Positions 18,019-28,839 of a stretch of DNA of 64,000 nucleotides are shown here, in pieces. The notes beneath the pieces are model-generated. The model made no database searches, was not told where the DNA came from, and saw nothing but the letters and a program-made list of their open reading frames with translations. Position 1 is the stretch's first letter, and the number at the start of each line of letters is the position of its first letter. The position numbers and the translations under genes were made by a program. The stretch comes from Terasakiella pusilla DSM 6293 (GTDB taxonomy: Bacteria > Pseudomonadota > Alphaproteobacteria > Rhodospirillales > Terasakiellaceae), in the NCBI RefSeq assembly GCF_000688235.1, contig NZ_JHYO01000001.1, positions 1 to 64,000 of the forward strand, written 5' to 3'.

Positions 18019-18669
18019 ATGACTAAAATTGCAGTAATTCTATCCGGTTGCGGCGTCTTTGACGGTGCGGAAATTCACGAGTCGGTTTTGACCATGCTGG
18101 CGATCCATCGCGCAGGTGCTGACTATCAGTGCTTTGCCCCCGATATGGACCAACACCATGTCCTCAATCACATGAATGGCGAAGAAATGCCGGAAACCCG
18201 CAATGTCATGATTGAAGCGTCGCGCATTTCACGCGGGGATATCAAACCGCTGTCAGCCTACACCGCAGCAGATTATGATGCGCTGATCATGCCAGGCGGC
18301 TTTGGCGCGGCAAAAAACCTGTCCAGCTTTGCGTTTGACGGGCCGGATTGTACGGTCAACGCAGATTTGGTCGCGGCCCTTACCTCAACACGCAACGCAG
18401 GTAAACCCATCGGGGCGCTGTGCATTTCGCCAGCCGTCCTTGCCAAAGTCTTTGACGGTGTTGATCTCACCATCGGACAAGATGAAGGCGTCGCAGGCGC
18501 TATCAATGCCATGGGCTGCACCCACAAACAAACCAATCACGGTGATGTTGTTGTCGATGAAGCAAGCAAGATCGTAACCACCCCTTGCTATATGCTGGAT
18601 GCCAATATTTCACAAATTGCCGATGGTGCAGAAGCCTGCGTCAAACAAGTGATCGCCCTGACCAAATAG
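18019..18669 (+). CDS. elbB: Isoprenoid biosynthesis glyoxalase ElbB
   Basis: 216 residues from ATG 18019, with GGGAG upstream. It is a DJ-1/PfpI superfamily protein with weak glyoxalase activity, linked genetically to isoprenoid synthesis. Diagnostic segments are VILSGCGVFDGAEIHE at the N-terminus, IMPGGFGAAKNLS, and ALCISPAVLAKV with the nucleophilic cysteine. A strong terminator follows. Confidence 0.92.
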   Translation: MTKIAVILSGCGVFDGAEIHESVLTMLAIHRAGADYQCFAPDMDQHHVLNHMNGEEMPETRNVMIEASRISRGDIKPLSAYTAADYDALIMPGGFGAAKNLSSFAFDGPDCTVNADLVAALTSTRNAGKPIGALCISPAVLAKVFDGVDLTIGQDEGVAGAINAMGCTHKQTNHGDVVVDEASKIVTTPCYMLDANISQIADGAEACVKQVIALTK

Positions 18670-18684
18670 AGCCATCTCGCACAT

Positions 18685-18725
18685 AAAAAAGGCGCTGTCT
18701 CTAATTTGGAAGACAGCGCCTTTTT
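18685..18725. terminator. Bidirectional terminator between elbB and argB
   Basis: GGCGCTGTCT pairs perfectly with AGACAGCGCC around a 10-base loop, flanked by six A on the left and five T on the right. It serves the converging elbB and argB transcripts. Confidence 0.9.
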
Positions 18726-18746
18726 ATATTGGTTCGATCAAGCTGA

Positions 18747-19682
18747 TTACAGCTTGGGCCCGCGGATCAATGTCCCCGCGCCATGTTCGGTGAAGATTTC
18801 CAGCAGGACCGCATGCGGGACACGCCCGTCCAGAATAACCGCGGCGTTTACACCCGGGTTCCCCTCGTGTGGTTCCACGGCAGCAAGGCAAGTCTCGATC
18901 TTCGGGATCATGCCGCCGTTAATGGTGCCGTCTTCAATCATATTGCGTGCTTCTGTCGCGTTCATTTCCTGGATCAGGCTTTTCTCCGCATCCAGAACGC
19001 CTGCAATATCCGTCAACATCAACAACCGTTTTGCATTCAAGGCAAACGCAATCGCGCCGGCTGCGGTATCAGCATTGATGTTAAACGTCTCCCCGTTCGG
19101 ACCCACCCCGATGGGGGCGATCACAGGGATGATATCGGATTCGAGGAAGCTATCCAGAATATGCGGCGTTACGATAGACGGTTCGCCCACAAAGCCAAGG
19201 TCGATGACCTTTTCAATGTTCGATTCCGGATCTTTTTTAGTGCGATGAAGTTTGCGCGCCTGAATCAGGTTGCCGTCCTTACCGGACAGACCGACCGCAA
19301 AACCACCGGCTTGGTTAATATCTGCCACAATCGATTTGTTGATGGAACCACACAGGACCATCTCCACAATATCAATGGTGGCTTGATCGGTCACACGCAA
19401 GCCGTCGATAAAATCGCTTTTTACCGCCAGACGCTCCAGCATCTTGCCGATTTGCGGGCCGCCGCCATGGACGACAACCGGATTAACCCCGACCTGCTTT
19501 AACAGCACGATATCTTTTGCAAACAGCTTTGCCAGTTCCGGATCACCCATGGCGTGCCCGCCATATTTGATCACAACGGTTTCACCCGCATAGCGTTGCA
19601 TATAGGGCAGAGCTTCAGACAATGTCACGGCTTGCGTGAAATAATCCTGCTCAGTCATTTTAGATGTATCAATGGTGCTCAT
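18747..19682 (-). CDS. argB: Acetylglutamate kinase
   Basis: 311 residues. It catalyses the second step of arginine synthesis. The amino-acid-kinase fold shows KYGGHAM near residue 40, [14 protein letters not shown] and the C-terminal [10 protein letters not shown] segment. The ATG overlaps the engB stop as ATGA, so the two are translationally coupled. The engB-argB pairing is widespread in alphaproteobacteria. Confidence 0.96.
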   Translation of the reverse strand: MSTIDTSKMTEQDYFTQAVTLSEALPYMQRYAGETVVIKYGGHAMGDPELAKLFAKDIVLLKQVGVNPVVVHGGGPQIGKMLERLAVKSDFIDGLRVTDQATIDIVEMVLCGSINKSIVADINQAGGFAVGLSGKDGNLIQARKLHRTKKDPESNIEKVIDLGFVGEPSIVTPHILDSFLESDIIPVIAPIGVGPNGETFNINADTAAGAIAFALNAKRLLMLTDIAGVLDAEKSLIQEMNATEARNMIEDGTINGGMIPKIETCLAAVEPHEGNPGVNAAVILDGRVPHAVLLEIFTEHGAGTLIRGPKL

Positions 19683-20332
19683 TTCCCAAACTCTTTCACC
19701 AGACGGCCAACGGTGGCCCGAACTTCAGCAATACCCGTTCCTTTTTCAGAACTTGTCACCAAGATATCAGGATGTGCCGCTGGATGTTTAGCTAATTCTT
19801 TCGAAATGTTGGATAAATGTTTCTCAAGCTCGATTTTTTTGGCTTTATCCGCTTTGGTGACGATGATCTGATACGACATCGCCGCCTGATCCATCATTTC
19901 CATGACCGGGCGATCCGTATCTTTGATCCCGTGACGTCCATCAATCAACACGAAAGCACGACGCAACTGCGGACGCCCACGCAGGTATGAAAAGACAACG
20001 TCCTGCCATTTTCTAACTTCCTGCACCGGTGCCTTGGCATAGCCGTACCCAGGTTGGTCACAAAAGACCAGCTGATCGATAATTTTAAAGAAGTTAAGTT
20101 GCTGCGTACGCCCCGGTGTACTGGAGGTACGCGCCAAATCACGACGACCACACAAGGCGTTGATCAAGCTAGATTTGCCCACGTTGGAACGCCCGGCAAA
20201 ACAAATCTCGACCGCGCTCGTCTGGGGCAGTTGCTCAAGCTGGGCAACCCCCAGCATAAAATCGGTCTGCTGCGTAAAAAGCCAGCGACCAAATTCGTAT
20301 TCTTCTTCAGTGAATGTTTTTTCGTCCGTCAT
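19679..20332 (-). CDS. engB: Ribosome biogenesis GTPase YihA/EngB
   Basis: 217 residues from ATG 20332; a TTG three codons earlier is possible, but AGGT is placed better for the ATG. The G1 motif is [10 protein letters not shown]3 is DQPGYG and G4 is TKADK. The family acts in late 50S assembly. The start lies only about 16 bases beyond a terminator-like hairpin, so its own promoter cannot fit in the usual place. Confidence 0.95.
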   Translation of the reverse strand: MTDEKTFTEEEYEFGRWLFTQQTDFMLGVAQLEQLPQTSAVEICFAGRSNVGKSSLINALCGRRDLARTSSTPGRTQQLNFFKIIDQLVFCDQPGYGYAKAPVQEVRKWQDVVFSYLRGRPQLRRAFVLIDGRHGIKDTDRPVMEMMDQAAMSYQIIVTKADKAKKIELEKHLSNISKELAKHPAAHPDILVTSSEKGTGIAEVRATVGRLVKEFGK

Positions 20333-20347
20333 GTCTGACAACCTAAT

Positions 20348-20380
20348 ATAAAAATGATCCCATGCCTAGGCAGGGATCAT
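20348..20380 (-). terminator. Second terminator-like hairpin just before engB
   Basis: TGATCCC pairs with GGGATCA, with an inner TGCC/GGCA helix, and on the minus strand is followed by TTTTTAT. The T run ends at the engB ribosome binding region. It may be an attenuator or a backup terminator. Confidence 0.65.
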
Positions 20381-20385
20381 ACAGG

Positions 20386-20420
20386 AAAAAAAATGACGAC
20401 CGGAACCCCAGCCGTCATTT
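20386..20420 (-). terminator. Strong terminator downstream of yidC
   Basis: AAATGACG pairs with CGTCATTT, with further pairing in the loop, and on the minus strand is followed by a run of eight T. It begins about 8 bases after the yidC stop. Confidence 0.85.
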
Positions 20421-20427
20421 CTATCTA

Positions 20428-22146
20428 TTACTTCTGTTTTTCCATCCGCTTGATGATCACATACTGCTGTGCGATGGACAGCACGTTGTTCCATACCCAG
20501 TAGATCACCAGACCAGCCGGGAAAGACGCCAGCATGAAGGTAAAGACAACCGGCAAGAACATCATCATCTTCGCTTGCATCGGATCGGTCGGTTGCGGGT
20601 TCAGTCTTTGTTGCAAGAACATGGAAATACCCATCAACAGCGGCCAGACACCGATCATCAACATTTGCGGCGGATCCCACGGGATCAGACCAAACATGTT
20701 GAAGATAGAGGTCGGATCCGGCGCACTCAGGTCATGAATCCAGCCGTAGAACGGCGCATGACGCATCTCGATAGAGACAAACAATGACTTATAGAGTGCG
20801 AAGAAGACCGGGATCTGTAACAAGATCGGCAGACAGCCTGACGCCGGGTTTGCTTTTTCCCGCTTGTACAGCGCCATCATTTCCTGATTGAGGCGCTGTT
20901 TGTCGTCGCCAAATTTCTTTTGCAGTTCTTTGATCTTCGGCGACAAGGTCTTCATTTTCGCCATAGAACGATAAGACGTGTTCGCCAGCGGGAAGAACAA
21001 CAGCTTCACACCAATGGTCAGTGCCAAAATCGCCAGACCGAAGTTACCCAGATGGCCATGCAGCCAAGACAGCGCCATAAAGAAAGGCTTCGTGATGAAG
21101 AAGAACCAGCCGAAGTCAATCGCCAGATCAAATTCGCTCACGCCGATTTCGTCTTCATATTTGGTCAGCAGGTTCAGTTCTTTCGCGCCAGCAAAAAGGT
21201 TGCTTTTGAAAGACACAGTCTGACCCGGCTCTGCCGTCAATTGTGGGCCAAGATAATCTGTTTGGTATTTGTCCAGACCATCATCAGTGCGATAATGGCT
21301 GAAACGGTGGTTTACCATTGCAGACTGATCCGGGATAAGGGCTGCCAGCCAGTATTTATCCGTGATCCCAATCCAGCCGCCTTGGACCGGATCGATTTTC
21401 TTTGTCGCCTTTTCTTGAAGATCATCGTAATCGACTTCTTCCAGAACGCCGTCAAACACACCCAACAGACCTTCATGCAGGATAAAGAACCCGCTTGTCT
21501 TCGGCGTGCCAGAACGCGACACCAAACCGTAAGGGTAAAGATTTACAGCTTCACCACTTGTGTTCGTGACACTTTCATTCACTGTGAAAACATAGTTGTC
21601 ATCAAGGGAGATCGTGCGTTTGAACAACAGGCCGTTGCCGTTATCCCACGTCAGGTTCACCGCGCCACCCGCTTTCAGGGTTTGGCTGTCGGTTGCCCAA
21701 ACGGTATCTGCAGTGGGGACATCAACGTTTGGTGCTGACCAACCGAATTCCGCATAATAAGCGTTTTTCAGGCCTTTTGGGTTCAGCAGGGTAATTTCCG
21801 GACTCTCATCGGAGACTTCTTCATGGTAGTCGATCAAGGTCAGGTCGTCGATTCGCCCCCCTTGAACAGACAGCGAACCATGAAGGCGCGGCGATTCGAT
21901 CTTAATTCGCGCCGATGCGTCCAATTTTTCTGTACGGGTCTGTACCGCTTTTTGCGCGGCATCTTCAGCACCCGGAATTTGCGGAGCAAAAGAAGGGTTA
22001 CCAGCTGGGGCGTTTGGTACGCCACCTTCCTGTGTGGTTTGCTGTTCTTGGACCGGCTGTTCTGCCGGTGGGAACAGGAATTGGAAGCCAAAAAGAATCG
22101 CGACTGATAAAACAATCGCTAGCATCATATTTTTCTGGTCGTTCAT
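20428..22146 (-). CDS. yidC: Membrane protein insertase YidC
   Basis: 572 residues. YidC (Oxa1/Alb3 family) inserts and folds inner-membrane proteins. An N-terminal membrane segment (residues 8-23, MLAIVLSVAILFGFQFLF) is followed by the large periplasmic beta domain at about 60-340. The conserved core has five segments, with NTSYRSMAKMK, ALYKREKANPASGCLP and the C-terminal basic tail RMEKQK. GGAG precedes the ATG. It belongs to the rpmH-rnpA-yidD-yidC cluster. Confidence 0.96.
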   Translation of the reverse strand: MNDQKNMMLAIVLSVAILFGFQFLFPPAEQPVQEQQTTQEGGVPNAPAGNPSFAPQIPGAEDAAQKAVQTRTEKLDASARIKIESPRLHGSLSVQGGRIDDLTLIDYHEEVSDESPEITLLNPKGLKNAYYAEFGWSAPNVDVPTADTVWATDSQTLKAGGAVNLTWDNGNGLLFKRTISLDDNYVFTVNESVTNTSGEAVNLYPYGLVSRSGTPKTSGFFILHEGLLGVFDGVLEEVDYDDLQEKATKKIDPVQGGWIGITDKYWLAALIPDQSAMVNHRFSHYRTDDGLDKYQTDYLGPQLTAEPGQTVSFKSNLFAGAKELNLLTKYEDEIGVSEFDLAIDFGWFFFITKPFFMALSWLHGHLGNFGLAILALTIGVKLLFFPLANTSYRSMAKMKTLSPKIKELQKKFGDDKQRLNQEMMALYKREKANPASGCLPILLQIPVFFALYKSLFVSIEMRHAPFYGWIHDLSAPDPTSIFNMFGLIPWDPPQMLMIGVWPLLMGISMFLQQRLNPQPTDPMQAKMMMFLPVVFTFMLASFPAGLVIYWVWNNVLSIAQQYVIIKRMEKQK

Positions 22147-22238
22147 TTAGGCTGTCTCCACAAAGGTGGCCCCTCAATGTTACAAAACGCCATCTTGATA
22201 CAGGGAGACTGTTACAAAATAAGGACGTTTTGCTCTGC

Positions 22239-22502
22239 TTATCCATTTTTCGAATCACACCCACAAGAGTGCGAGTCGCATTTGTCGGGAACCGGATCAT
22301 AACCAGATCCGCCCCAAGGATGGCAACGCAAGAAACGTCCCAAAGCCAGACGACTGCCTTTCAGCGCGCCGTAGCGTTCAATGGCTTCCAGCGCATAGGC
22401 CGAACACGTCGGCGTGTACCTGCAGGTTCCCGGTAGAATCGGGGAAATACCATATTGATATATCTTGACCACAAGTTTTGCGCAAAAAGCCAAAGGGGTC
22501 AT
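22239..22502 (-). CDS. yidD: Membrane protein insertion efficiency factor YidD
   Basis: 87 residues. A small membrane-associated protein that helps YidC-dependent insertion. The family signature is complete: [20 protein letters not shown] followed by [12 protein letters not shown], with the C-terminal cysteine-rich tail SHSCGCDS. The ATG overlaps the rnpA stop as ATGA. The 92 bases between this gene and yidC hold nothing obvious. Confidence 0.95.
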   Translation of the reverse strand: MTPLAFCAKLVVKIYQYGISPILPGTCRYTPTCSAYALEAIERYGALKGSRLALGRFLRCHPWGGSGYDPVPDKCDSHSCGCDSKNG

Positions 22503-22927
22503 GACTTACCCTTTGCCTTTTGCCCCTCGGCGGGAGCGTCCACATGGACGCCCGTTCGCCATAGAGCTGTCTTGAGATCTTTTTGTAGATCGGCAAAAGA
22601 ACGCGAAACCGTTTCCTTTCGACCGATCAACACCAGATCAAAACCGGACCGGGCCTTAGTAAACAAGACAAGGTCAGCAACTGAACGGAGCCTGCGTTTG
22701 GCGCGATTGCGCTGTGGTGCATTACCGACCTTTTTGCTGACCGTAAATCCGATCCGAATATCCGGTTGCCCGTCCGGCAGTAAAACGTTCGCGTTCTTAT
22801 ACAAACTGCATAAGGGCTTTGAACGTTTACGAACTTGCAAAATCAGGCCGGGTGTCACCCATTTTCGTCGAGTCGAAGCGACTTGAAGAAATTCACGCCG
22901 TTTTTTTAGACGTGTAAGACGGGACAT
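22499..22927 (-). CDS. rnpA: Ribonuclease P protein component
   Basis: 142 residues from ATG 22927; a TTG two codons earlier is rejected because the AAGGA ribosome site would be too close. It binds the RNase P RNA for 5' tRNA processing. The N-terminus [15 protein letters not shown] and the RNR motif in [15 protein letters not shown] are diagnostic. It follows rpmH by 34 bases. Confidence 0.93.
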   Translation of the reverse strand: MSRLTRLKKRREFLQVASTRRKWVTPGLILQVRKRSKPLCSLYKNANVLLPDGQPDIRIGFTVSKKVGNAPQRNRAKRRLRSVADLVLFTKARSGFDLVLIGRKETVSRSFADLQKDLKTALWRTGVHVDAPAEGQKAKGKS

Positions 22928-22961
22928 ACCCAACCATCCTTAGCTATGGGCAAGACTGCAC

Positions 22962-23096
22962 TTAAGCAGACAGTTTTTTGCGGCCTTTGGCGCGACGAGC
23001 AGACAGGACGCGGCGACCTGCAACAGTAGCCATACGGCTACGGAATCCATGGCGGCGTTTGCGAACAAGCTTGCTGGGCTGATACGTGCGTTTCAC
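22962..23096 (-). CDS. rpmH: 50S ribosomal protein L34
   Basis: A 44-residue gene with a GTG start at 23096 and GGAG eight bases upstream. The protein begins [20 protein letters not shown] (GTG read as Met) and ends GRKKLSA. It matches L34 over its whole length. It heads the rnpA-yidD-yidC run and has a strong upstream promoter. Confidence 0.97.
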   Translation of the reverse strand: MKRTYQPSKLVRKRRHGFRSRMATVAGRRVLSARRAKGRKKLSA

Positions 23097-23141
23097 GGTT
23101 CAACTCCGAAAATAATGTGAAAACTAAGTAAACGAGCCCGC

Positions 23142-23170
23142 TGTATAAGGGTTTGGAAAGCCCAAGTCAA
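23142..23170 (-). promoter_or_regulatory. Sigma-70 promoter of rpmH
   Basis: On the minus strand TTGACT (23170-23165) is separated by exactly 17 bases from TATACA (23147-23142), about 46 bases upstream of the rpmH start. This is the best promoter match seen in the window. Confidence 0.75.
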
Positions 23171-23255
23171 CGGACTCCTTACATGAAATCGTCATAAATC
23201 TATGTTTACATGGTTTCACAGGAGAAAAAACTGGATTGAACCCCGCCCTCATGCT

Positions 23256-23294
23256 ATTGTGCAGTGCACATAAAAACTATTGTGCGGCGCAATA
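23256..23294 (+). promoter_or_regulatory. Paired PhaR-like operators upstream of phaZ
   Basis: Two near-copies, ATTGTGCAGTGCACAT (23256-23271) and ATTGTGCGGCGCAATA (23279-23294), lie 23 bases apart, about two helical turns. Each is an inverted repeat of the TTGTGC/GCACAA type. TGC/GCA-rich dyads are the known targets of the polyhydroxyalkanoate repressor PhaR, and the next gene is a PHA depolymerase. No phaR gene is in the window. The rest of the 387-base gap 23097-23483 is AT-rich and shows only the rpmH promoter on the other strand. Confidence 0.5.
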
Positions 23295-23483
23295 TTTCTA
23301 AGGGAAAAGAAGTATCCTTTACAAGTTTGATGTAGTCATAAGTATTATTAGTGCGCAAACTGGTTGACGATTGAAATATTTTAATCATATCCTCCATCTT
23401 ACGCAAAAAGATAATGAAGACCTTATATATTTAGTTATCCATATTTTAAGTTTAATCCCAATAACATAGGGAAAAAAGATCGC

Positions 23484-24722
<1,239 letters not shown>

Positions 24723-24748
24723 ATCGCGTTCGATTTTCCTAGCCTAAT

Positions 24749-24790
24749 CAGGGTGTGGCCCATATATAAGGCCACACCCTTTCTATTTTT
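24749..24790 (+). terminator. Terminator downstream of phaZ
   Basis: GGGTGTGGCC pairs with GGCCACACCC over ten bases around an AT-rich loop and is followed by TTTCTATTTTT. Confidence 0.85.
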
Positions 24791-24800
24791 GAGACCGACC

Positions 24801-25238
24801 ATGACTGACCCTTTCTGGAAAACCAAAAAACTGGCTGATATGTCCCTTGATGAGTGGGAATCGCTCTGTGATGGCTGTGGCAAGTGCTGTCTGCACAAGC
24901 TGGAAGATGAAGATACAGAAGAGGTTTGCTACACCAACGTGGCCTGTCGTCTGATGGATAAAAACACCTGTCATTGCAGCCAATACCAGATGCGCACCTT
25001 CCTTGTACCGGACTGTGTGGAACTGCTGCCGCAGAATCTGGATAACCTGCACTGGCTGCCGACCACCTGTGCCTATCGCCTGTTGCGCGATGGGGAAGAA
25101 CTGCCTAACTGGCACCCGCTGGTCACGGGCGATCCGCAAAGTACGGTTAAATCAGGCAACAGCGTTGCAGGACGCATCATCAATGAAGATGAAGTCGATG
25201 GCGATCTGGAAGATTATATCGTCCACTGGCCGCAATAG
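24801..25238 (+). CDS. YcgN family cysteine cluster protein
   Basis: 145 residues from ATG 24801. A UPF0260/YcgN protein with the cysteine cluster CDGCGKCCLHK near residue 26 and further cysteines in CYTNVACRLMD and CHCSQY, consistent with metal or Fe-S binding. The C-terminal NWHPLVTGDP and SVAGRIINEDEV are typical. The cellular role is not established. It lies right after the phaZ terminator. Confidence 0.9.
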   Translation: MTDPFWKTKKLADMSLDEWESLCDGCGKCCLHKLEDEDTEEVCYTNVACRLMDKNTCHCSQYQMRTFLVPDCVELLPQNLDNLHWLPTTCAYRLLRDGEELPNWHPLVTGDPQSTVKSGNSVAGRIINEDEVDGDLEDYIVHWPQ

Positions 25239-25251
25239 GTCAGGCACCGAC

Positions 25252-25821
25252 TTAATTACTGAGCAGACTGACACTCAGCAGGTTAATCATCACGCCCATA
25301 AACAGGTCCAGCACCACAATCCCCACAGCCGCGCTGTAGGGGATGTCTAGGGCGTGCTTGGCCAAATGACCGATCCAGACCAGCCCCGCCAGCATCAGCC
25401 CCGCTGAGATGGCGCTTGCGGCCTCCCACGAGATCATGTGACTGGCTTGGGCCAGCCCGACGAGCAAAAAGAACAGGTTGTAAAAGCAGCCCAGCCAATT
25501 ATAGCCGATGATAAAGCGCAAGAAATACTGACGACGATCGATAAAAACCGTAACCCGTTCCATAATGACCGGAAAGATCAGCCAGGCCAAACTATAGACC
25601 ACCCCATGGGAAAATAAAAAGCGCAGCCCGTCATGCACTTGCGGATCAAAGCGCAGCAACATCAACAAGACGTAAAGCGGCAGGACCAAGCCAGCCGACC
25701 AAAACAACGACGCCCAGAATCCGGATACGCCGCCTTTTACAAGATACATCCCCGATATATCCAGTCGAACCAGACGGGCACCGCCTGCTAACCCGAAATA
25801 GAGGGGACGTAAATCGATCAT
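25252..25821 (-). CDS. Unrecognised integral membrane protein coupled to dapE
   Basis: 189 residues with about five hydrophobic segments (for example [20 protein letters not shown] and [12 protein letters not shown]). I do not recognise the family. Short charged loops such as [17 protein letters not shown] separate the helices. The ATG overlaps the dapE stop as ATGA, so it is the third gene of the dapD-dapE transcript. The C-terminal segment [18 protein letters not shown] resembles small transporter-like membrane proteins, but no function is claimed. Confidence 0.8.
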   Translation of the reverse strand: MIDLRPLYFGLAGGARLVRLDISGMYLVKGGVSGFWASLFWSAGLVLPLYVLLMLLRFDPQVHDGLRFLFSHGVVYSLAWLIFPVIMERVTVFIDRRQYFLRFIIGYNWLGCFYNLFFLLVGLAQASHMISWEAASAISAGLMLAGLVWIGHLAKHALDIPYSAAVGIVVLDLFMGVMINLLSVSLLSN

Positions 25822-26969
25822 GCACCCTCGGCGAAATAGTCGTTGAGGATGGTTTCATAAATTTTTGTCAGCTTCTCCAGATCGTCCACCAGCACATTTT
25901 CATCGACTTTATGCATGGTTTGCCCCACCAGCCCAAACTCCGCCACTGTGCAGGAATGGGTGATGAAACGCGCATCGGACGTGCCCCCGGATGTGGATCG
26001 TTCCGGGGCCACGCCTGTGACTTTCTCAGTCGCGCGCTCGATCAGGTCCGTCAACTTATCCTGCGGGCTCATAAAGCTTTCACCAGAGATACGGGTGGTC
26101 AGCGTATAGTTGGTATCCACGCTGTCCAATGTGTCGCGAATCCATTTTTCAAGGCTCGCGCCCGTATGAATGTTGTTATAGCGAATGTTAAACTTGGCCA
26201 CCACTTCACCGGGGATCACGTTCTCGACTTCATTGCCGCAATCAATTGTGGTCAGCGACAGGCTGGACGGATCAAAAAACTCGTTCCCCTCATCCAACGA
26301 ATGCGAGATCAGGGCGTCCAGCATCTTGACCAGACGCGGCAGCGGATTATCAGCACGGTGCGGGTAAGCCACATGGCCTTGTGTGCCATGCACCACCAGA
26401 CGGGAGTTAATGGAGCCACGGCGGCCCACCTTCATCATTTCGCCCATACATTGGGGGTTTGTCGGTTCCCCCACAAGGCAGTGATCCATGATCTCGCCCT
26501 GCTCTTCCATCCATTGCAGCACCTTTTTGGTGCCATTGATCGCCGGACCTTCTTCATCGCCGGTGATCAACAGGGATAGGGAGCCTTTAAAGCCATCGCC
26601 TTGGGCGTTCAGATAGTTTTGTGCTGCCACCACAAAGGCGGCAACCGCGCCCTTCATGTCCGCTGCGCCACGCCCATACAGGCGACCATCATGAATTTCC
26701 CCGCCAAAGGGATCATAAGTCCAGCCATTGGCATCCCCGACCGGTACCACATCCAAATGACCGGCGAAACAGAAGTTTGGTCCTTCTGTGCCGAGGCGGG
26801 CATAGAGGTTTTCAACCCGTTCCGTCCCTTCTTCCTGAAACGGCAGGCGATGGCAGGTAAAGCCCAAGTCTTCCAGCGCCCCTTGCAAGAGATCAAACAC
26901 CCCTTCATCTTTCGGCGTCACACTGGGACAACGGATCAGGTCTTGGGTAAATGTGATGGTGTCGATCAT
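25818..26969 (-). CDS. dapE: Succinyl-diaminopimelate desuccinylase
   Basis: 383 residues. An M20-family dinuclear zinc enzyme producing LL-diaminopimelate for lysine and peptidoglycan. Metal-site motifs are [21 protein letters not shown] and TGDEEGPA. The DapE-type selection segment GGTSDARF is present. It follows dapD in the same direction after 141 bases that contain a weak hairpin without a clear T run. Confidence 0.95.
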   Translation of the reverse strand: MIDTITFTQDLIRCPSVTPKDEGVFDLLQGALEDLGFTCHRLPFQEEGTERVENLYARLGTEGPNFCFAGHLDVVPVGDANGWTYDPFGGEIHDGRLYGRGAADMKGAVAAFVVAAQNYLNAQGDGFKGSLSLLITGDEEGPAINGTKKVLQWMEEQGEIMDHCLVGEPTNPQCMGEMMKVGRRGSINSRLVVHGTQGHVAYPHRADNPLPRLVKMLDALISHSLDEGNEFFDPSSLSLTTIDCGNEVENVIPGEVVAKFNIRYNNIHTGASLEKWIRDTLDSVDTNYTLTTRISGESFMSPQDKLTDLIERATEKVTGVAPERSTSGGTSDARFITHSCTVAEFGLVGQTMHKVDENVLVDDLEKLTKIYETILNDYFAEGA

Positions 26970-27110
26970 GGGATACAGGCTCTTTGTAGATTGTAATTAA
27001 TTAAAACTACATCGGCCCCACACTTAAAACAAGGTGGAGCCGACGTTTTCAGCTGCAAAAGCTGAACTCTCTCTGACTTATCCCCTACCACGATAGAGGA
27101 TCAGTCGATC

Positions 27111-27956
27111 TTAATCGCGCAACAGTTCGTTTACGGATGTTTTGGACCGTGTTTTTTCGTCAACACGCTTCACAATAACCGCACAGGCCAGACCCGGACC
27201 AGGTTGGCCATTTGCCATTTCTTTACCCGGCAGGGTGCCCGGTACAACAACAGAATAAGCCGGCACGCGACCGTAGGTGATCTCGCCAGTTGCCCGATCA
27301 ACGATCTTTGTAGACTGGCCAAGGAAGACACCCATAGAGATCACGGAGCCTTCTTCAACAACAACGCCTTCGGCAACTTCAGAACGCGCACCGATGAAGC
27401 AGTTGTCTTCAATGATAACCGGACCCGCTTGCAGTGGCTCAAGCACGCCACCGATGCCCGCACCACCAGAGATGTGAACGTTTTTACCGATTTGCGCACA
27501 AGAGCCAACCGTCGCCCATGTGTCAATCATCGCGCCTTCGTCAACATAGGCACCCAAGTTCAGGAAAGACGGCATCAGGACCGCATTTTTCGCAACGAAT
27601 GCAGAGCGACGAACCACACAACCCGGTACTGCGCGGAAACCGGCTTCTTTAAATTCTTTATCGGTCCAGCCTTCAAACTTGGACGGCACCTTATCCCACC
27701 AGTTGGCGTTGACGCCCGGCGCACCCGCAATGGTTTCCATATCGTTCAGACGGAAAGACAGCAAAACAGCTTTCTTCGCCCATTGGTTTACAACCCAGTC
27801 AGACCCTTGCTTTTCTGCAACACGCAGTTCACCACGGTCCATCATGTTCAGGGCCGTTTCTACAGCGTCACGAATTTCGCCTTGTGTGTCGTAGTTAACG
27901 GAATCGCGGTTTTCAAACGCAGATTCGATCACGGATTCCAATTGAGCTTTAACCAT
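27111..27956 (-). CDS. dapD: Tetrahydrodipicolinate N-succinyltransferase
   Basis: 281 residues from ATG 27956; a TTG seven codons earlier is less likely. It adds succinate to tetrahydrodipicolinate, the step before DapC and DapE. The left-handed beta-helix is visible as hexapeptide repeats ([32 protein letters not shown]), with [14 protein letters not shown] downstream. The length is normal. Confidence 0.95.
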   Translation of the reverse strand: MVKAQLESVIESAFENRDSVNYDTQGEIRDAVETALNMMDRGELRVAEKQGSDWVVNQWAKKAVLLSFRLNDMETIAGAPGVNANWWDKVPSKFEGWTDKEFKEAGFRAVPGCVVRRSAFVAKNAVLMPSFLNLGAYVDEGAMIDTWATVGSCAQIGKNVHISGGAGIGGVLEPLQAGPVIIEDNCFIGARSEVAEGVVVEEGSVISMGVFLGQSTKIVDRATGEITYGRVPAYSVVVPGTLPGKEMANGQPGPGLACAVIVKRVDEKTRSKTSVNELLRD

Positions 27957-28173
27957 CTTTATAAGTGCCTTTATCAAAGTAAGTCAGAAGTTTGCCTGAC
28001 AATGCAAAAATTATGGGCAACGGTCAAGTTTTAGAAAGAATAAAAACCCTCGGCTCCACGGTTGTGCCGCCTTCACATTTCTGTATGCTGAATAGATCCA
28101 AAGTGCATTGCAGTTGTTGGGATTGAGTTCTGGGCTTCATGCATCACTGAACACATTCCAGAAGGACCATGCT

Positions 28174-28602
28174 ATGTCAAACCTTGCAGCTGGCCAAAAA
28201 GTCAAAATCGAAGTTACCTTCACCACCGAAGACGGCACCGTCGTTCCCGCCTCCCCACCGGGGGAACCGCTGGAAATGATCATCGGGGAGCCTTGTGGCT
28301 TCAAACCCATCGATGACGCCCTTGAAAGCATCAGCCTTGGTGAAACGGTCAACAAAAAACTCAGCCCCGCTGACGCTTTCGGCATGCCCGACCCAAATCT
28401 GGTGATGGAAATCGAAAAAAACATGATCCAAACCGACGAAGAACTGCAAGTCGGCATGTCCATGCAAATGCAAACACCGGAAGGTCAGACCATGGTGGCG
28501 ATCATCCATCAGGTGACAGACACGACGGTCACCGTTGATGCCAATCACCCACTGGCCGGCGAAGAGCTGGACTTTAAACTGACTGTTCTTGAAGCCGCTT
28601 AA
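28174..28602 (+). CDS. FKBP-type peptidyl-prolyl isomerase, SlyD-like
   Basis: 142 residues from ATG 28174, with AGAAGGA upstream. The split FKBP fold of SlyD-type proteins is seen: an N-terminal strand (GQKVKIEVTFTTEDGTVV), the insert-in-flap domain around residues 70-120, and VDANHPLAGEELDFKLTV at the C-terminus. The His-rich metal-binding tail of E. coli SlyD is absent. It is cytoplasmic. A terminator follows. Confidence 0.88.
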   Translation: MSNLAAGQKVKIEVTFTTEDGTVVPASPPGEPLEMIIGEPCGFKPIDDALESISLGETVNKKLSPADAFGMPDPNLVMEIEKNMIQTDEELQVGMSMQMQTPEGQTMVAIIHQVTDTTVTVDANHPLAGEELDFKLTVLEAA

Positions 28603-28680
28603 GCGATCGATGGGGAGTGATGGGCAAAGTCTCATCACTTCCGATTCGCACTGCGGGAAAGACAGCACCTGCCCAGACGC

Positions 28681-28716
28681 AAAAAAACCGCCTGACATAA
28701 CGTCGGCGGTTTTTTT
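28681..28716. terminator. Bidirectional terminator, isomerase and tRNA genes
   Basis: AAACCGCC pairs with GGCGGTTT, extended by GAC/GTC with a bulge, with seven A on the left and seven T on the right. It ends the plus-strand isomerase gene and the minus-strand tRNA transcript. Confidence 0.88.
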
Positions 28717-28730
28717 GAAGACTTTTAAGA

Positions 28731-28805
28731 TGGAGCGGGCGAAGAGATTCGAACTCTCGACCTAAACCTTGGCAAGGTTTCGCTCTACCCCTGAGCTACG
28801 CCCGC
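28731..28805 (-). tRNA. tRNA-Gly(GCC), copy 2 of the transcript
   Basis: 75 bases including an encoded CCA. The acceptor stem is GCGGGCG/CGCCCGC, the D stem GCTC/GAGC, the anticodon loop TTGCCAA and the T loop TTCGAAT. The sequence is identical to the copy at 28840-28914, from which it is separated by 34 bases. Confidence 0.97.
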
Positions 28806-28839
28806 ATATCATCTTAATGCGTCTATGTTGTTTTGAAGA

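Noticed and set aside
23434-23444. DnaA-box-like TTATCCATA in an AT-rich gap near rpmH-rnpA, suggesting an origin
   Set aside because: Only a single imperfect box is seen, with no dnaA, dnaN or clustered boxes; AT richness is expected in a promoter region.
27000-27110. Terminator between dapD and dapE
   Set aside because: The CGGC/GCCG hairpin has mismatches and no adjacent T run, so co-transcription remains more likely.
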